From: Streptomyces sp. SirexAA-E
GTDB lineage: Bacteria > Actinomycetota > Actinomycetes > Streptomycetales > Streptomycetaceae
Reading direction: 5' to 3'
NCBI RefSeq assembly: GCF_000177195.2
Contig: NC_015953.1
Location: forward strand, 496,001 to 560,000
Length of the DNA: 64,000 nt
Below, piece after piece: positions 55,483 to 63,471 of this stretch; the stretch's first letter is position 1; every line of letters begins with the position of its first letter. The notes beneath the pieces are model-generated. The model did no database searches. It saw nothing but the letters and a program-made list of their open reading frames with translations, and was not told where the DNA came from. The position numbers were made by a program, and so were the translations under genes.

Positions 55483-55713
55483 CGGGCCGGCAAGAACGGA
55501 CTCCTCGTCGTGACCCGTATTCTTCACATACCGCCGTTCCGCTCCGGGCTCCCGGACCTTCTTGTCGGCGCACCGCGGCCGCGTCGCGAGGTACTCGCGC
55601 GTCGCCCTCCATGCGTCGAGCGACGACATGGACCCGCCGGACAGGCCCAAGGGCTGTCCTCTGCGTCGGCGATGTGGCTGATGCGGGCTCGTGCGTGGCT
55701 TCTTCTTCGCCAT
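55465..55713 (-). CDS. Possible small basic protein
   Basis: This is an 82-codon frame from ATG 55713 (MAKKKPRTSPHQPHRRRRGQ, then DAWRATREYLATRPRCADKK). An upstream in-frame ATG at 55803 extends it to 112 codons. Codon bias is moderate, with some A/T third positions. It overlaps the 3' end of the LysR gene by 18 bp. The surrounding 470 bp are lower in G+C than the window average and hold no other candidate. It may be a real small gene or a remnant of transferred DNA. Confidence 0.3.
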   Translation of the reverse strand: MAKKKPRTSPHQPHRRRRGQPLGLSGGSMSSLDAWRATREYLATRPRCADKKVREPGAERRYVKNTGHDEESVLAGPSGACA

Positions 55714-55956
55714 GGTGACCACGCGAGTACGTACGGGTCGGGTGTGGTGGTGGAGGGGTGAGGAGATGCGCTTGAGGAGCCGCCGGGCCTCGTTCGTGGC
55801 CATGGGGATGAGGGATGGGTCGCTGCCGGGGCCCCGGTGGGACACGAGGGCCTCCTGGCGGTCGGCGGTAGGTGTCGCCGTCCACGCCGAACCCAGAAGG
55901 CCCTCACCCGTTCAGGCACAGAGGCCGCATGTCACCGACGTTGCCGAACAACACAC

Positions 55957-57177
55957 CTAGCGGCGGTCCATCGCCGACATCGCGCGCTGCGCCAGCGGGT
56001 GCGTCCGTACCAGCTCCGCGAGTGAGGTCGTCCCCCGGGTGACCCCCGCGAAGGCGTTCCAGGCCGGACGGAAACCCGTCAGGACCGCGTGCAGGAGCCC
56101 GGGGCGGCGCTCGAACAGCTGGAGCATGCGGCGGCCGACGCCCATCTCGACGCCCAGCCCCGCCTTGATGGCGAACGCGTAGTTGAGCGCCTGGCGCCGG
56201 GCGTCGACCGCGTCGTGCGACTCCGCGATCCGCACCGCCCACTCGCCCGCGAGCCGCCCGGACCGCAGGGCGAAGGAGATGCCCTCCCTGGTCCAGGGTT
56301 CCAGCAGGCCGGCGGCGTCCCCGCAGACCACCACACGGCCGCGGGAGAGCGGCGAGTCCTCGCTGCGGCACCGCGTCAGGTGGCCCGAGGAGATCGTGGG
56401 TTCGAAGCCGGCGAGTCCCAGCCGGCCGATGAAGTCGTCCAGGTACCGCTTGGTCCCCGCTCCGTCGCCGCGTGCGGCGATGACTCCGACGGTCAGGGTG
56501 TCGCCCTTGGGGAAGACCCAGCCGTAACTGCCGGGGATCGGGCCCCAGTCGATGAGGACCCGGCCGGCCCAGTCCTCCGCGACCGTCTCCGGGACCGGGA
56601 TCTCCGCCTCCAGGCCGAGGTCCACCTGGTCGAGCTTCACCCCGACGTGTGCCCCTATACGGCCCGCACTGCCGTCGGCGCCGACGACCGCCCTGGCCAG
56701 GACCGTCTCCCCGTCGGCCAGCACGACCGCGACCGTACGCCGGTCGGGCACCGCCGGACCGTGCTGCTCGACGCGCGACACCGACGCTCCGGTGCGCAGC
56801 TCCGCGCCCGCCTTCTGCGCCTCCTCGACCAGCCCGGCGTCGAACTCGGGCCGGTTGATCAGGCCGAAGAGCATCCGCTTGGAACGCCGGGTACGCGACA
56901 GCTTCCCGTTGAGCGAGAAGGTCACCGCGTGGATCCGGTCCTTCAGGGGGAGTTCGAACCCTGGCGGCAGGGAGTCCCTGGAGTATCCGATGATGCCGCC
57001 GCCGCACGTCTTGTAGCGGGGAATCTCGGCCTTCTCCAGCAGCAGGACCCGCCGGCCTGCGACGGCCGCCGCGTACGCCGCGGAAGCTCCGGCCGGACCC
57101 GCGCCGACCACGACGACGTCCCATACCGACGACGACTCTTCCGGCTCACGTCCGGCGTCTGCGTTCTCGCTGCTCAC
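55957..57177 (-). CDS. Geranylgeranyl reductase family flavoprotein
   Basis: This 406-residue protein has the FAD Rossmann motif VVVVGAGPAGASAAYAAAVA at about residues 21-40, the family marker EIPRYKTCGGGIIGYSRDSL at about 51-70, a substrate segment WVFPKGDTLTVGVIA and the second FAD motif VVCGDAAGLLEPWTREGISF at about 275-294. The family reduces isoprenoid double bonds (chlorophyll, menaquinone or archaeal-type lipids); in Streptomyces the members are linked to menaquinone or other prenyl compounds. It starts at ATG 57177. No isoprenoid gene is adjacent. Confidence 0.85.
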   Translation of the reverse strand: MSSENADAGREPEESSSVWDVVVVGAGPAGASAAYAAAVAGRRVLLLEKAEIPRYKTCGGGIIGYSRDSLPPGFELPLKDRIHAVTFSLNGKLSRTRRSKRMLFGLINRPEFDAGLVEEAQKAGAELRTGASVSRVEQHGPAVPDRRTVAVVLADGETVLARAVVGADGSAGRIGAHVGVKLDQVDLGLEAEIPVPETVAEDWAGRVLIDWGPIPGSYGWVFPKGDTLTVGVIAARGDGAGTKRYLDDFIGRLGLAGFEPTISSGHLTRCRSEDSPLSRGRVVVCGDAAGLLEPWTREGISFALRSGRLAGEWAVRIAESHDAVDARRQALNYAFAIKAGLGVEMGVGRRMLQLFERRPGLLHAVLTGFRPAWNAFAGVTRGTTSLAELVRTHPLAQRAMSAMDRR

Positions 57178-57372
57178 GATGTGCTTCTGCTCCCGATCCC
57201 GACCTGTGGCCCCAGTTGCTCACGGCATCCTACGGCGCGTTGTGGCCGATTCCCGCTGTGGGAGGATCAGCCATGAATTCGTCGTACACGCAACGCCGTG
57301 TCCACGGCCTCGTCCACGGTTGCGTACACACCGCGCCACAGTCCTAACGTCGCACCCACCAGGAGCGTGCCC

Positions 57373-58734
57373 ATGACCGCCCGTCCGATTTCCGAGACCG
57401 TTGCCTCGCTGATGCCCCGTGCCAAGGCGGAGCTGGCCGAGCTGGTGGCCTTCCGGTCGGTGGCGGACCCCGCGCAGTTCCCGAGGAGCGAGTGCGAGGC
57501 GGCGGCCGACTGGGTCGCCGACGCACTGCGCGCCGAGGACTTCGAGGACGTCGCCCTCCTCGACACCCCCGACGGCACCCGGTCGGTGTACGGATTCCTT
57601 CCCGGGCCTGTCGGGGCCCCGACGGTGCTGCTCTACGCGCACTACGACGTGCAGCCTCCGCTCGACGAGTCGGCCTGGCTCTCCCCGCCGTTCGAGCTGA
57701 CCGAGCGCGACGGCCGCTGGTTCGGCCGCGGCGCGGCGGACTGCAAGGGCGGCTTCGTCATGCATCTCCTCGCGCTGCGCGCCCTCAAGGCGAACGGTGG
57801 TGTCCCGGTCTCCGTCAAGGTGATCGCCGAGGGTTCGGAGGAGCAGGGGACGGGCGGACTGGAGCGGTACGCCGAGGCGCATCCCGAACTGCTCGCCGCC
57901 GACACGATCGTCATCGGCGACGCCGGGAACTTCCGGGTCGGGCTGCCCACCGTCACCACCACGCTCCGGGGCATGACCATGCTGCGCGTGCGGCTGGACA
58001 CCCTGGAGGGCAACCTGCACTCCGGGCTGTTCGGCGGTGCCGCACCGGACGCGCTGGCCGCGATGATCCAGCTGCTGGCGTCGCTGCGCGCCGAGGACGG
58101 GACGACGACGGTCGACGGGCTCGCGACGGACGAGGCCTGGGACGGACTGCAGTACCCGGAGGACGAGTTCCGCACGGACGCCAAGGTGCTCGACGGTGTG
58201 GAGCTCATCGGCGCGGGCACGGTCGCCGACCGGATCTGGGCCCGGCCCGCGGTGACCGTCATCGGCATCGACTGCCCGCCGGTGGTGGGTGCCACGCCGT
58301 CCGTGCAGGCGAGCGCCCGCGCACAGATCAGCCTGCGGGTGCCGCCGGGCCAGGACGCCGCCGAGGCCACGAAGCTGCTGACCGCCCACCTCGAGGCGCA
58401 CACCCCGTGGGGCGCGCGGCTCTCGGTCGAACAGGTCGGCCAGGGCCAGCCGTTCCGCGCCGATGTCTCCAGCCCGGCGTACACGTCGATGGCCGAGGCC
58501 ATGCGGGTCGCCTACCCGGGACAGGAGATGCAGTCGTCCGGCATGGGCGGGTCCATCCCGCTCTGCAACACGCTCGCGGCCCTGTACCCGGAGGCGGAGA
58601 TCCTGCTGATCGGGCTGAGCGAGCCCGAGGCCCGGATCCACGCGGTGAACGAGAGCGTGTCCCCCGAGGAACTGGAGCGGCTCTCGGTCGCCGAGGCCCT
58701 CTTCCTGCGCAACTACGCGGAGTCCAAGGCCTGA
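57373..58734 (+). CDS. M20 family dipeptidase
   Basis: This 453-residue protein starts at ATG 57373 with AGGAG upstream. Metal and catalytic motifs are YAHYDVQPP at about residues 83-91, GRGAADCKGGFVMH at about 117-130, EGSEEQGTGGLERY at about 155-168 and GDAGNFRVG (second-shell Asp) at about 180-188. A dimerisation/lid domain follows (MLRVRLDTLEGNLHSGLFGG). It is a cytoplasmic zinc exopeptidase related to carnosinase and PepV-like dipeptidases. A hairpin at 58750-58786 ends the transcript. Confidence 0.92.
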   Translation: MTARPISETVASLMPRAKAELAELVAFRSVADPAQFPRSECEAAADWVADALRAEDFEDVALLDTPDGTRSVYGFLPGPVGAPTVLLYAHYDVQPPLDESAWLSPPFELTERDGRWFGRGAADCKGGFVMHLLALRALKANGGVPVSVKVIAEGSEEQGTGGLERYAEAHPELLAADTIVIGDAGNFRVGLPTVTTTLRGMTMLRVRLDTLEGNLHSGLFGGAAPDALAAMIQLLASLRAEDGTTTVDGLATDEAWDGLQYPEDEFRTDAKVLDGVELIGAGTVADRIWARPAVTVIGIDCPPVVGATPSVQASARAQISLRVPPGQDAAEATKLLTAHLEAHTPWGARLSVEQVGQGQPFRADVSSPAYTSMAEAMRVAYPGQEMQSSGMGGSIPLCNTLAALYPEAEILLIGLSEPEARIHAVNESVSPEELERLSVAEALFLRNYAESKA

Positions 58735-58749
58735 CGGGCCCCGCGGGGC

Positions 58750-58786
58750 CGCGCGTCGCCCGGAGCGGCATCCCGGGCGACGCGCG
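58750..58786 (+). terminator. Terminator of the M20 dipeptidase gene
   Basis: The 14-bp perfect arms CGCGCGTCGCCCGG (58750-58763) and CCGGGCGACGCGCG (58773-58786) start 15 bp after the stop. Confidence 0.7.
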
Positions 58787-58807
58787 CCACGTTGGGACTT
58801 CACGCCG

Positions 58808-59045
58808 ACGGTTCCGCCGGCGCCGCCCACCCGCGTCGACCGGAAGGTGGAGGGCGTCGAGGAGCTGACGTCCGGTGGCGGTGCCCGGGTCGTCCGCTCC
58901 CCCGGTGCACACCCGGGTCCGTCACGGTCCGTCTGCCGCGCCGCGGCGTGCTGTTCACCGGTGACTGCGGGGCGGGAGCCGGCCAGGTGATGCTCGGCGT
59001 CTTCGACATCGACCGTACGAGGGCCCAGGCGTCGTTCCACCGGCC
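58808..59045 (+). pseudogene. Decayed metallo-beta-lactamase-fold gene, C-terminal fragment
   Basis: Two overlapping frames give continuous MBL-like sequence. TVPPAPPTRVDRKVEGVEEL, then ARVVRSPGAHPG is in one frame, and after about 58910 TPGSVTVRLPRRGVLFTGDC, then GQVMLGVFDIDRTRAQASFH is in another. Together they match the second half of an MBL-fold hydrolase (TPG...VLFTGD). The HxHxDH zinc motif upstream is missing, so both a frameshift and a 5' truncation have occurred. No promoter or ribosome-binding site is seen. Confidence 0.65.
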
Positions 59046-59078
59046 GGGCCGGGTCGGCGCACGCCCGGGGTACGTCCC

Positions 59079-60113
59079 TCAGCCGACCGGGGTCCCGGCC
59101 TCCAGGTTCAGGACGGCGCCCCGCTCCCTGGCCCGCAGTGCCCAGCGCAGCCGCTCGTAGCGGGTGGGCGGGAGCAGGGAGGCCGCCTCCTCCTCCGTGA
59201 CGAAGCGCCAGCCGCGCAGTTCGGAGCCGGGGAGCAGCAGGCGTGCGGCGTCCGGGGCGGTCAGGCGCCCGCCGTCGAAGAGGAAGCGCAGGCCCCCGTA
59301 CCCGGGCGGCTGGGGTGCCTCCCAGTCGACCAGCAGCAGCCTGGGAGGGGTGTCGAGGGTGATGCCCAGTTCCTCGGCGACTTCCCGGATGCCGGCTTCC
59401 GCGGGGGCCTCACCCGGTTCCACGACCCCGCCGGGGACCTCCCAGCCGGGTTTGTACGTCGGGTCGACGAGCAGCACCCGGTCCTGCTCGTCGAAGAGCA
59501 GCACCCCGGAGGCGACGGTCTCGGCCCGGGGTTCGGGGCTCTGCACGATGCCGCACTCCTTGGCCTCGCCGGTGCGCAGGGCCTCGGCTATCCGCTCGGC
59601 CGTCTCGTACGGGGTGAGGGTGCTGGTGTCGATGGTGAGGGCGTCGCCGGTGATCCAGTTCAGTGCCTCGCGGTAGGGCGCGATGTGGTCGTAGGCCCAG
59701 CCGGCCCCGCCGCTGGGCGCCGGACCGCCGGCGCTCCGCTCCCGGTCGGCGATCCGCTGCCGCAGGATCGTTTCCTCAGGTGAGAGCAGTACGTGGCGCA
59801 CCGGGATGCGCCGGGAGGCGAGTCCGCCGAAGATCTCGTCGCGGTACTCCTGGCGCAGGAGTGTCATCGGCACCACGAGGACCCCGGGGAGCTCGGCGAG
59901 GAGCGCGGCGGCCGTGTCCACCACCAGGCGCCGCCACATCGGCAGGTCCTGGAAGGCCGTGATGTCGGCGAGTCTCTTCTGGGGCAGCAGACGGCACAGG
60001 TGCTCGCCGGTCGCTTCGGGATCGTAGAAGGTGCTGTTCGGGATCAGGTCGATCAGTTCGTTCGCGGTGCTGGTCTTGCCCGCACCGAACGCACCGTTGA
60101 TCCAGACGATCAT
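59079..60113 (-). CDS. P-loop kinase-like domain fused to NUDIX hydrolase
   Basis: This 344-residue protein starts at ATG 60113. Residues about 1-185 form a P-loop NTPase of the shikimate-kinase-like/AAA_33 type (WINGAFGAGKTSTANELIDL). It includes a lid with RQRIADRERSAGG. Residues about 200-344 form a NUDIX domain with the intact box GGVVEPGEAPAEAGIREVAE, followed by ELGI. This fusion suggests a kinase and pyrophosphohydrolase acting on related nucleotides. The start overlaps the stop of an integrase remnant (ATGA). Confidence 0.88.
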   Translation of the reverse strand: MIVWINGAFGAGKTSTANELIDLIPNSTFYDPEATGEHLCRLLPQKRLADITAFQDLPMWRRLVVDTAAALLAELPGVLVVPMTLLRQEYRDEIFGGLASRRIPVRHVLLSPEETILRQRIADRERSAGGPAPSGGAGWAYDHIAPYREALNWITGDALTIDTSTLTPYETAERIAEALRTGEAKECGIVQSPEPRAETVASGVLLFDEQDRVLLVDPTYKPGWEVPGGVVEPGEAPAEAGIREVAEELGITLDTPPRLLLVDWEAPQPPGYGGLRFLFDGGRLTAPDAARLLLPGSELRGWRFVTEEEAASLLPPTRYERLRWALRARERGAVLNLEAGTPVG

Positions 60114-60388
60114 TCATACTCCAGGACCGGAAGGCCGCTGAAAAGCGGTGAAGTGGATATCTCAGGATCGTCTGGGAGAGGTATGGGAAATGGGGGCGTC
60201 CACAGCCCAGCTCCCACCACCTCCTTCTCCCACACCCCCTGGAGATACCCAACGATCCGCTCTTCCATCGCGATCGTCACTTCGCTGTACACACCCTCCA
60301 CACCCGGAAGCTCATGCCCCATTCGCTCCTCGACCGCGACGCACGGGATGTCGCCGCTCAGTTCGCCGACCAGTTCCTGGGCCCGCGA
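60110..60388 (-). pseudogene. Integrase (tyrosine recombinase) C-terminal remnant
   Basis: Reading from the MITE edge gives SRAQELVGELSGDIPCVAVE, then ERMGHELPGVEGVYSEVTIA, then MEERIVGYLQGVWEKEV. This matches the C-terminal end of phage/plasmid integrases (RMGHExPGVxGVYxxVT...R). The catalytic Tyr-equivalent position is present (VYSEVT). The upstream Arg-His-Arg region is missing. An internal ATG at 60322 could still start a 70-residue peptide. The stop overlaps the downstream kinase-NUDIX ATG. Confidence 0.7.
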
Positions 60389-60569
60389 CTAGGGCTTGTT
60401 GCGAAAGTCCCGCCTGTCCGGCGACGCCTGGCACGCACGCTCGCTGCGTTGTCGGTATCGCCCCGATACATCCAGTATCGGGGCGACCCTCCGCCTTGCG
60501 ATCGCACGCACCAGACGCCGCCGGCCCCGCCCTCCGGGCGGACGGCGCTACTTTCGAAACAAGCCCTAG
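60389..60569. mobile_element. 181-bp MITE with terminal inverted repeats and internal hairpin
   Basis: The ends CTAGGGCTTGTTGCGAAAGT (60389-60408) and ACTTTCGAAACAAGCCCTAG (60550-60569) are inverted repeats matching at 19 of 20 positions. CTAG at both ends may be the duplicated target. The interior encodes no protein but has a 12-bp perfect hairpin (TCGCCCCGATAC at 60458-60469, complement at 60475-60486). The features fit a non-autonomous element mobilised by an IS5-type (IS427-like) transposase. Confidence 0.8.
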
Positions 60570-60709
60570 GAGACCGCCGGGACTTCCCTGAAGCCCCTCC
60601 CCCTGAGCCCTCGCGCGTACAGGTGCTACAGGCTGTGCGGGAGGACCCGGAGTCCGCCCGCAGGGCGGGACGGACGAGGGACAGCCAGAACAGTCGCGTC
60701 TGCTCCGGC

Positions 60710-61138
60710 TCACGCAGTGCGGTCGGCCTGGGGGTCGCCGGCACAGCGCACCGCCATGCCCTCGATCTCGATGAGCATGTCGGGGTCGGACAGCGCACTG
60801 ACCTCCGCCAGGAGGCTGGTCGGACGGCAGCGGACCGCGGCGAGTTCGTCCATGAGGACCCTGTAGTGGGCCTTGCAGTCGGCCAGGTCGGTGGTGAAGA
60901 CGCGAAGCTGTACGACGTCCGCCATCGTCATTCCTGCTTCAGTGACGGTCTGCCCAAGCCGTTGCAGGGCAAGCCTCATCTGCCCGGCCATGTCCCCCGT
61001 GCAGGCGATGGTGCCGTCGTCGTCGCGGGCCTCATGCCCGGAGACAAAAAGCCAGCTCAGGGGCGATTCAACCCGGACCGCACGGTTGTACATCAGCCTC
61101 TCGCCCACCATACGTGGACCGATCTCGTGCACGCCCAT
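60710..61138 (-). CDS. RidA/YjgF family protein
   Basis: This 142-residue protein starts at ATG 61138 (MGVHEIGPRMVGERLMYNRA) with GGTGGGAGAG directly upstream. Downstream in-frame ATGs at MVGERL and MYNRAV are alternatives. RVESPLSWLFVSGHEARDDD, then CTGDMAGQMRLALQRLGQTV, then MADVVQLRVFTTDLADCKAH and RPTSLLAEVSALSDPDMLIE match RidA, which hydrolyses reactive enamine/imine intermediates. The usual catalytic arginine (RPT) is kept. A palindrome at 61158-61171 lies upstream. It is downstream of the XRE regulator. Confidence 0.88.
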   Translation of the reverse strand: MGVHEIGPRMVGERLMYNRAVRVESPLSWLFVSGHEARDDDGTIACTGDMAGQMRLALQRLGQTVTEAGMTMADVVQLRVFTTDLADCKAHYRVLMDELAAVRCRPTSLLAEVSALSDPDMLIEIEGMAVRCAGDPQADRTA

Positions 61139-61157
61139 CTCTCCCACCCTTCCGGTC

Positions 61158-61171
61158 GGATTCCGGAATCC
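61158..61171. promoter_or_regulatory. Palindrome GGATTCCGGAATCC upstream of ridA-like gene
   Basis: A perfect 14-bp palindrome 20 bp upstream of the ridA start. It is a candidate operator or short leader hairpin. Confidence 0.4.
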
Positions 61172-61371
61172 AGGCAACCACCATGGCCACGGCGCCTTCC
61201 GGACCCGGTCGGAACGGGCGTGTCGCTCCAGGACCGCGCCGCCGCCCCCTGCCGCGTGGACACCGGCCTCGGGGCGCAGCGGACAACGGACAACGGTTGA
61301 CGATGGGAGACGTGGCCGCGCAGGGGAAGGAGGGCCCCCGGCGCCCGCCGCGGATGGCAGCGGGGCGGGGA

Positions 61372-62250
61372 TCAGTCGCGCGAGTGCTCCGGGGAGGTGG
61401 GTGGTTCCGCCAGGGTCCATGACGCGAGCAGGTTCAGCGCATGGGCGGACGCCGATCCGGGTTCGGCGGTGTAGAGGAACAGGGTGGTCTCGCTGTCCCC
61501 GGGGAGTGCGAGAGTCTCGTACTCCACCGTGAGTTCGCCGACCAAAGGGTGCCTCAGCCGCTTGGAACCGTGTGTGCGCTGATGCACGCGGTGCTGCTGC
61601 CACCAGTGGTCGAAGTCCTCGCTCCGTTCCCGCAGATCGGCGACGAGCGCCTGCGTGGCCTGCCGCTCCGACGCGCGGACCGCGTCCAGGCGCAGGTTCT
61701 CCACTGCGGCGCGGGCCTGCACTTCCCAGTCGACGAACAGGTCGCGCGCGTCCTTGTCGAGGAAGAGCCAGCGGGTGTAGTTGCGCTCCTTGGCGGGCAT
61801 GGCGTCGAAGTCCGCGAACAGTGCCCTGGCCATCCGGTTCGCCCCCAGGACGGCTGACCGACGCCCCAGGATGAGCGCGGGAAGAGCGCTGTCCAGGGAG
61901 TCGAGGAGTCGGTGGAGCCCGGGGCGCAGGCGCTGCACGCTGGGCGCACGCGCCGAAGAGCGGGTGGTGGTGACGCCGACGAGATCCTTGAGGTGGGCAA
62001 GGCTTGCCTCGTCCAGTCTCAGGGCATGCCCGATGGCTTCGACGACGGCAGGGGACGGATTGATGGGACGGCCCTGCTCGAGACGGGCGTAGTAGTCGGC
62101 GGAGACCCCCGCCAACAGGGCGACTTCCTCTCGCCGAAGTCCCGGCACGCGCCGTACCCGTCCGTCCGGCGGCAGCCCAGCCCGCTCGGGATCGCACTGG
62201 GCACGGCAGCGCTTGAGGAAATCGGCGATTTCGCGGTTGACGGAAGCCAT
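61372..62250 (-). CDS. XRE-family regulator with MmyB-like ligand domain
   Basis: This 292-residue protein has a helix-turn-helix at about residues 5-75 (VNREIADFLKRCRAQCDPER, VPGLRREEVALLAGVSADYY, ARLEQGRPINPSPAVVEAIG). It is followed by the MmyB-like/MltR-type domain (SAVLGANRMARALFADFDAM, RNYTRWLFLDKDARDLFVDW). RVPGLRREEVALLAGVSxDYYxRLEQGR is the hallmark of a regulator class that commonly sits divergent to SDR oxidoreductases, as here (62448-63305). It probably represses that gene. The ligand is likely a small hydrophobic molecule. Confidence 0.9.
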   Translation of the reverse strand: MASVNREIADFLKRCRAQCDPERAGLPPDGRVRRVPGLRREEVALLAGVSADYYARLEQGRPINPSPAVVEAIGHALRLDEASLAHLKDLVGVTTTRSSARAPSVQRLRPGLHRLLDSLDSALPALILGRRSAVLGANRMARALFADFDAMPAKERNYTRWLFLDKDARDLFVDWEVQARAAVENLRLDAVRASERQATQALVADLRERSEDFDHWWQQHRVHQRTHGSKRLRHPLVGELTVEYETLALPGDSETTLFLYTAEPGSASAHALNLLASWTLAEPPTSPEHSRD

Positions 62251-62447
62251 AAGAACAAGTCTGTGGCACGAAAAGCGCTGGTGGCCGCCCAAGCTGGGTC
62301 GGTCGGTCCTAGTCAGCCGCGACCTGGGGCGCCCAGGGCATGGCATGGCCCCGAAAGCCGCTCCGCCGCGCTTCAGGCTTGAGTCAGCGCCGGAACACCG
62401 GCCCTGCTCCGGCTTCCCCTTGAACCCGCACCAAAGAGGAAACACCC

Positions 62448-63305
62448 ATGCCTTCCACCACCGCACCCGCCACCTGGTTCATCACCGGCGCCTCCCGCGG
62501 GATCGGACTCGAGCTGGTCCGGCAGCTGCTCGCCCAGGGCGACAACGTGGCCGCCACCACCCGCTCCACCGAGCGCCTCACGGCCGCACTGGGCGGCACG
62601 GCCGACACCAGCCGGCTCCTCGCGCTGACCGTGGACCTGACGGACGAGGCCGAGGTCGGGAGCGCCGTGGACCAAGCCGCCGAGCGATTCGGCCGTCTTG
62701 ACGTCGTCGTGAACAACGCCGGTTACGGCTTCCTCGCCGCCGTCGAGGAGACCAGCACCAAGGACGTGCGGGACATGCTCGACGTCCAGGTCGTCGGAGT
62801 CTGGAACGTGCTGCGCGCGGCGTTGCCGGTCCTGCGTGAGCAGCGCGCGGGCCGCGTCATCAACATCTCCTCGATCCTGGGTCTGACCACGATGCCCGGG
62901 TGGGCCCTGTACTGCGCGGGCAAGTTCGCTCTCGAAGGGCTGAGCGAGGCGCTCGCCGCCGAGGTCGCGGACCTCGGCATCAAGGTCACGGTCGTCGAGC
63001 CCGGCTACTTCCGCACCTCCTTCCTCACCACGGACTCACTCGCCCTGCCCGCCGAGACCTCAAAGCACTACCCGGCCGTACGGACCATGGTCGAGGACCA
63101 CCTCGAGCTCCAGGGACGCCAGCTCGGCGACCCGGTCAAGGGAGCCGCCGCCATCATCGAGCGCGCGGGCCACGACGACGGTCCCCTGCGCCAGCTACTG
63201 GGCTCCGATGCCCACGCCTACGCCACCGCGAAGGTCGATGCCCTGCGCGCCGATCTCGACGCCACCGCCGCCTCCGCCGCGACCACCGACTTTCCCGGAG
63301 TCTGA
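62448..63305 (+). CDS. SDR family oxidoreductase
   Basis: This 285-residue protein starts at ATG 62448 behind AGAGGAAAC. The cofactor motif FITGASRGIGLELVRQLLAQ is at about residues 11-30. VVVNNAGYGFLAAVEE carries the NNAG loop, and the catalytic Ser-Tyr-Lys set is INISSILGL and WALYCAGKFALEG. The C-terminal region ends with a variable helix (DALRADLDATAASA). It is NADP-preferring by the arginine after GAS, and the substrate is unknown. It is divergent from the XRE/MmyB regulator, which likely controls it. Confidence 0.92.
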   Translation: MPSTTAPATWFITGASRGIGLELVRQLLAQGDNVAATTRSTERLTAALGGTADTSRLLALTVDLTDEAEVGSAVDQAAERFGRLDVVVNNAGYGFLAAVEETSTKDVRDMLDVQVVGVWNVLRAALPVLREQRAGRVINISSILGLTTMPGWALYCAGKFALEGLSEALAAEVADLGIKVTVVEPGYFRTSFLTTDSLALPAETSKHYPAVRTMVEDHLELQGRQLGDPVKGAAAIIERAGHDDGPLRQLLGSDAHAYATAKVDALRADLDATAASAATTDFPGV

Positions 63306-63397
63306 GCACGCGCGGCGGCCCGCCGGCCGGTCCGGTCCCCGGGAAAAGGAGGCTGCCTGCCGTCACCCGATCCAGCCCGCAATAGCCGCACACTGTT

Positions 63398-63412
63398 GTT
63401 ATAGGCTATAAC
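63398..63412. promoter_or_regulatory. AT-rich palindrome GTTATAG-g-CTATAAC
   Basis: A perfect 7-bp inverted repeat with a 1-nt centre lies 60 bp upstream of the gene at 63472. It contrasts sharply with flanking GC-rich DNA. It is a candidate operator overlapping the promoter; the regulator gene is presumably outside the window. Confidence 0.6.
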
Positions 63413-63471
63413 TAAAGCGTGTGGCGATAGCAGCGAAAGGGCTACGTCGCCCCAGCCGAAGGGATCACGAC

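Noticed and set aside
58792..59160. 122-codon frame as an intact gene
   Set aside because: Only its middle part is MBL-like; the ends come from unrelated frames, so it is treated as part of a pseudogene.
60460..60490. Hairpin in the MITE as an ordinary transcription terminator
   Set aside because: It is internal to an element bounded by long terminal inverted repeats, so it belongs to the MITE.
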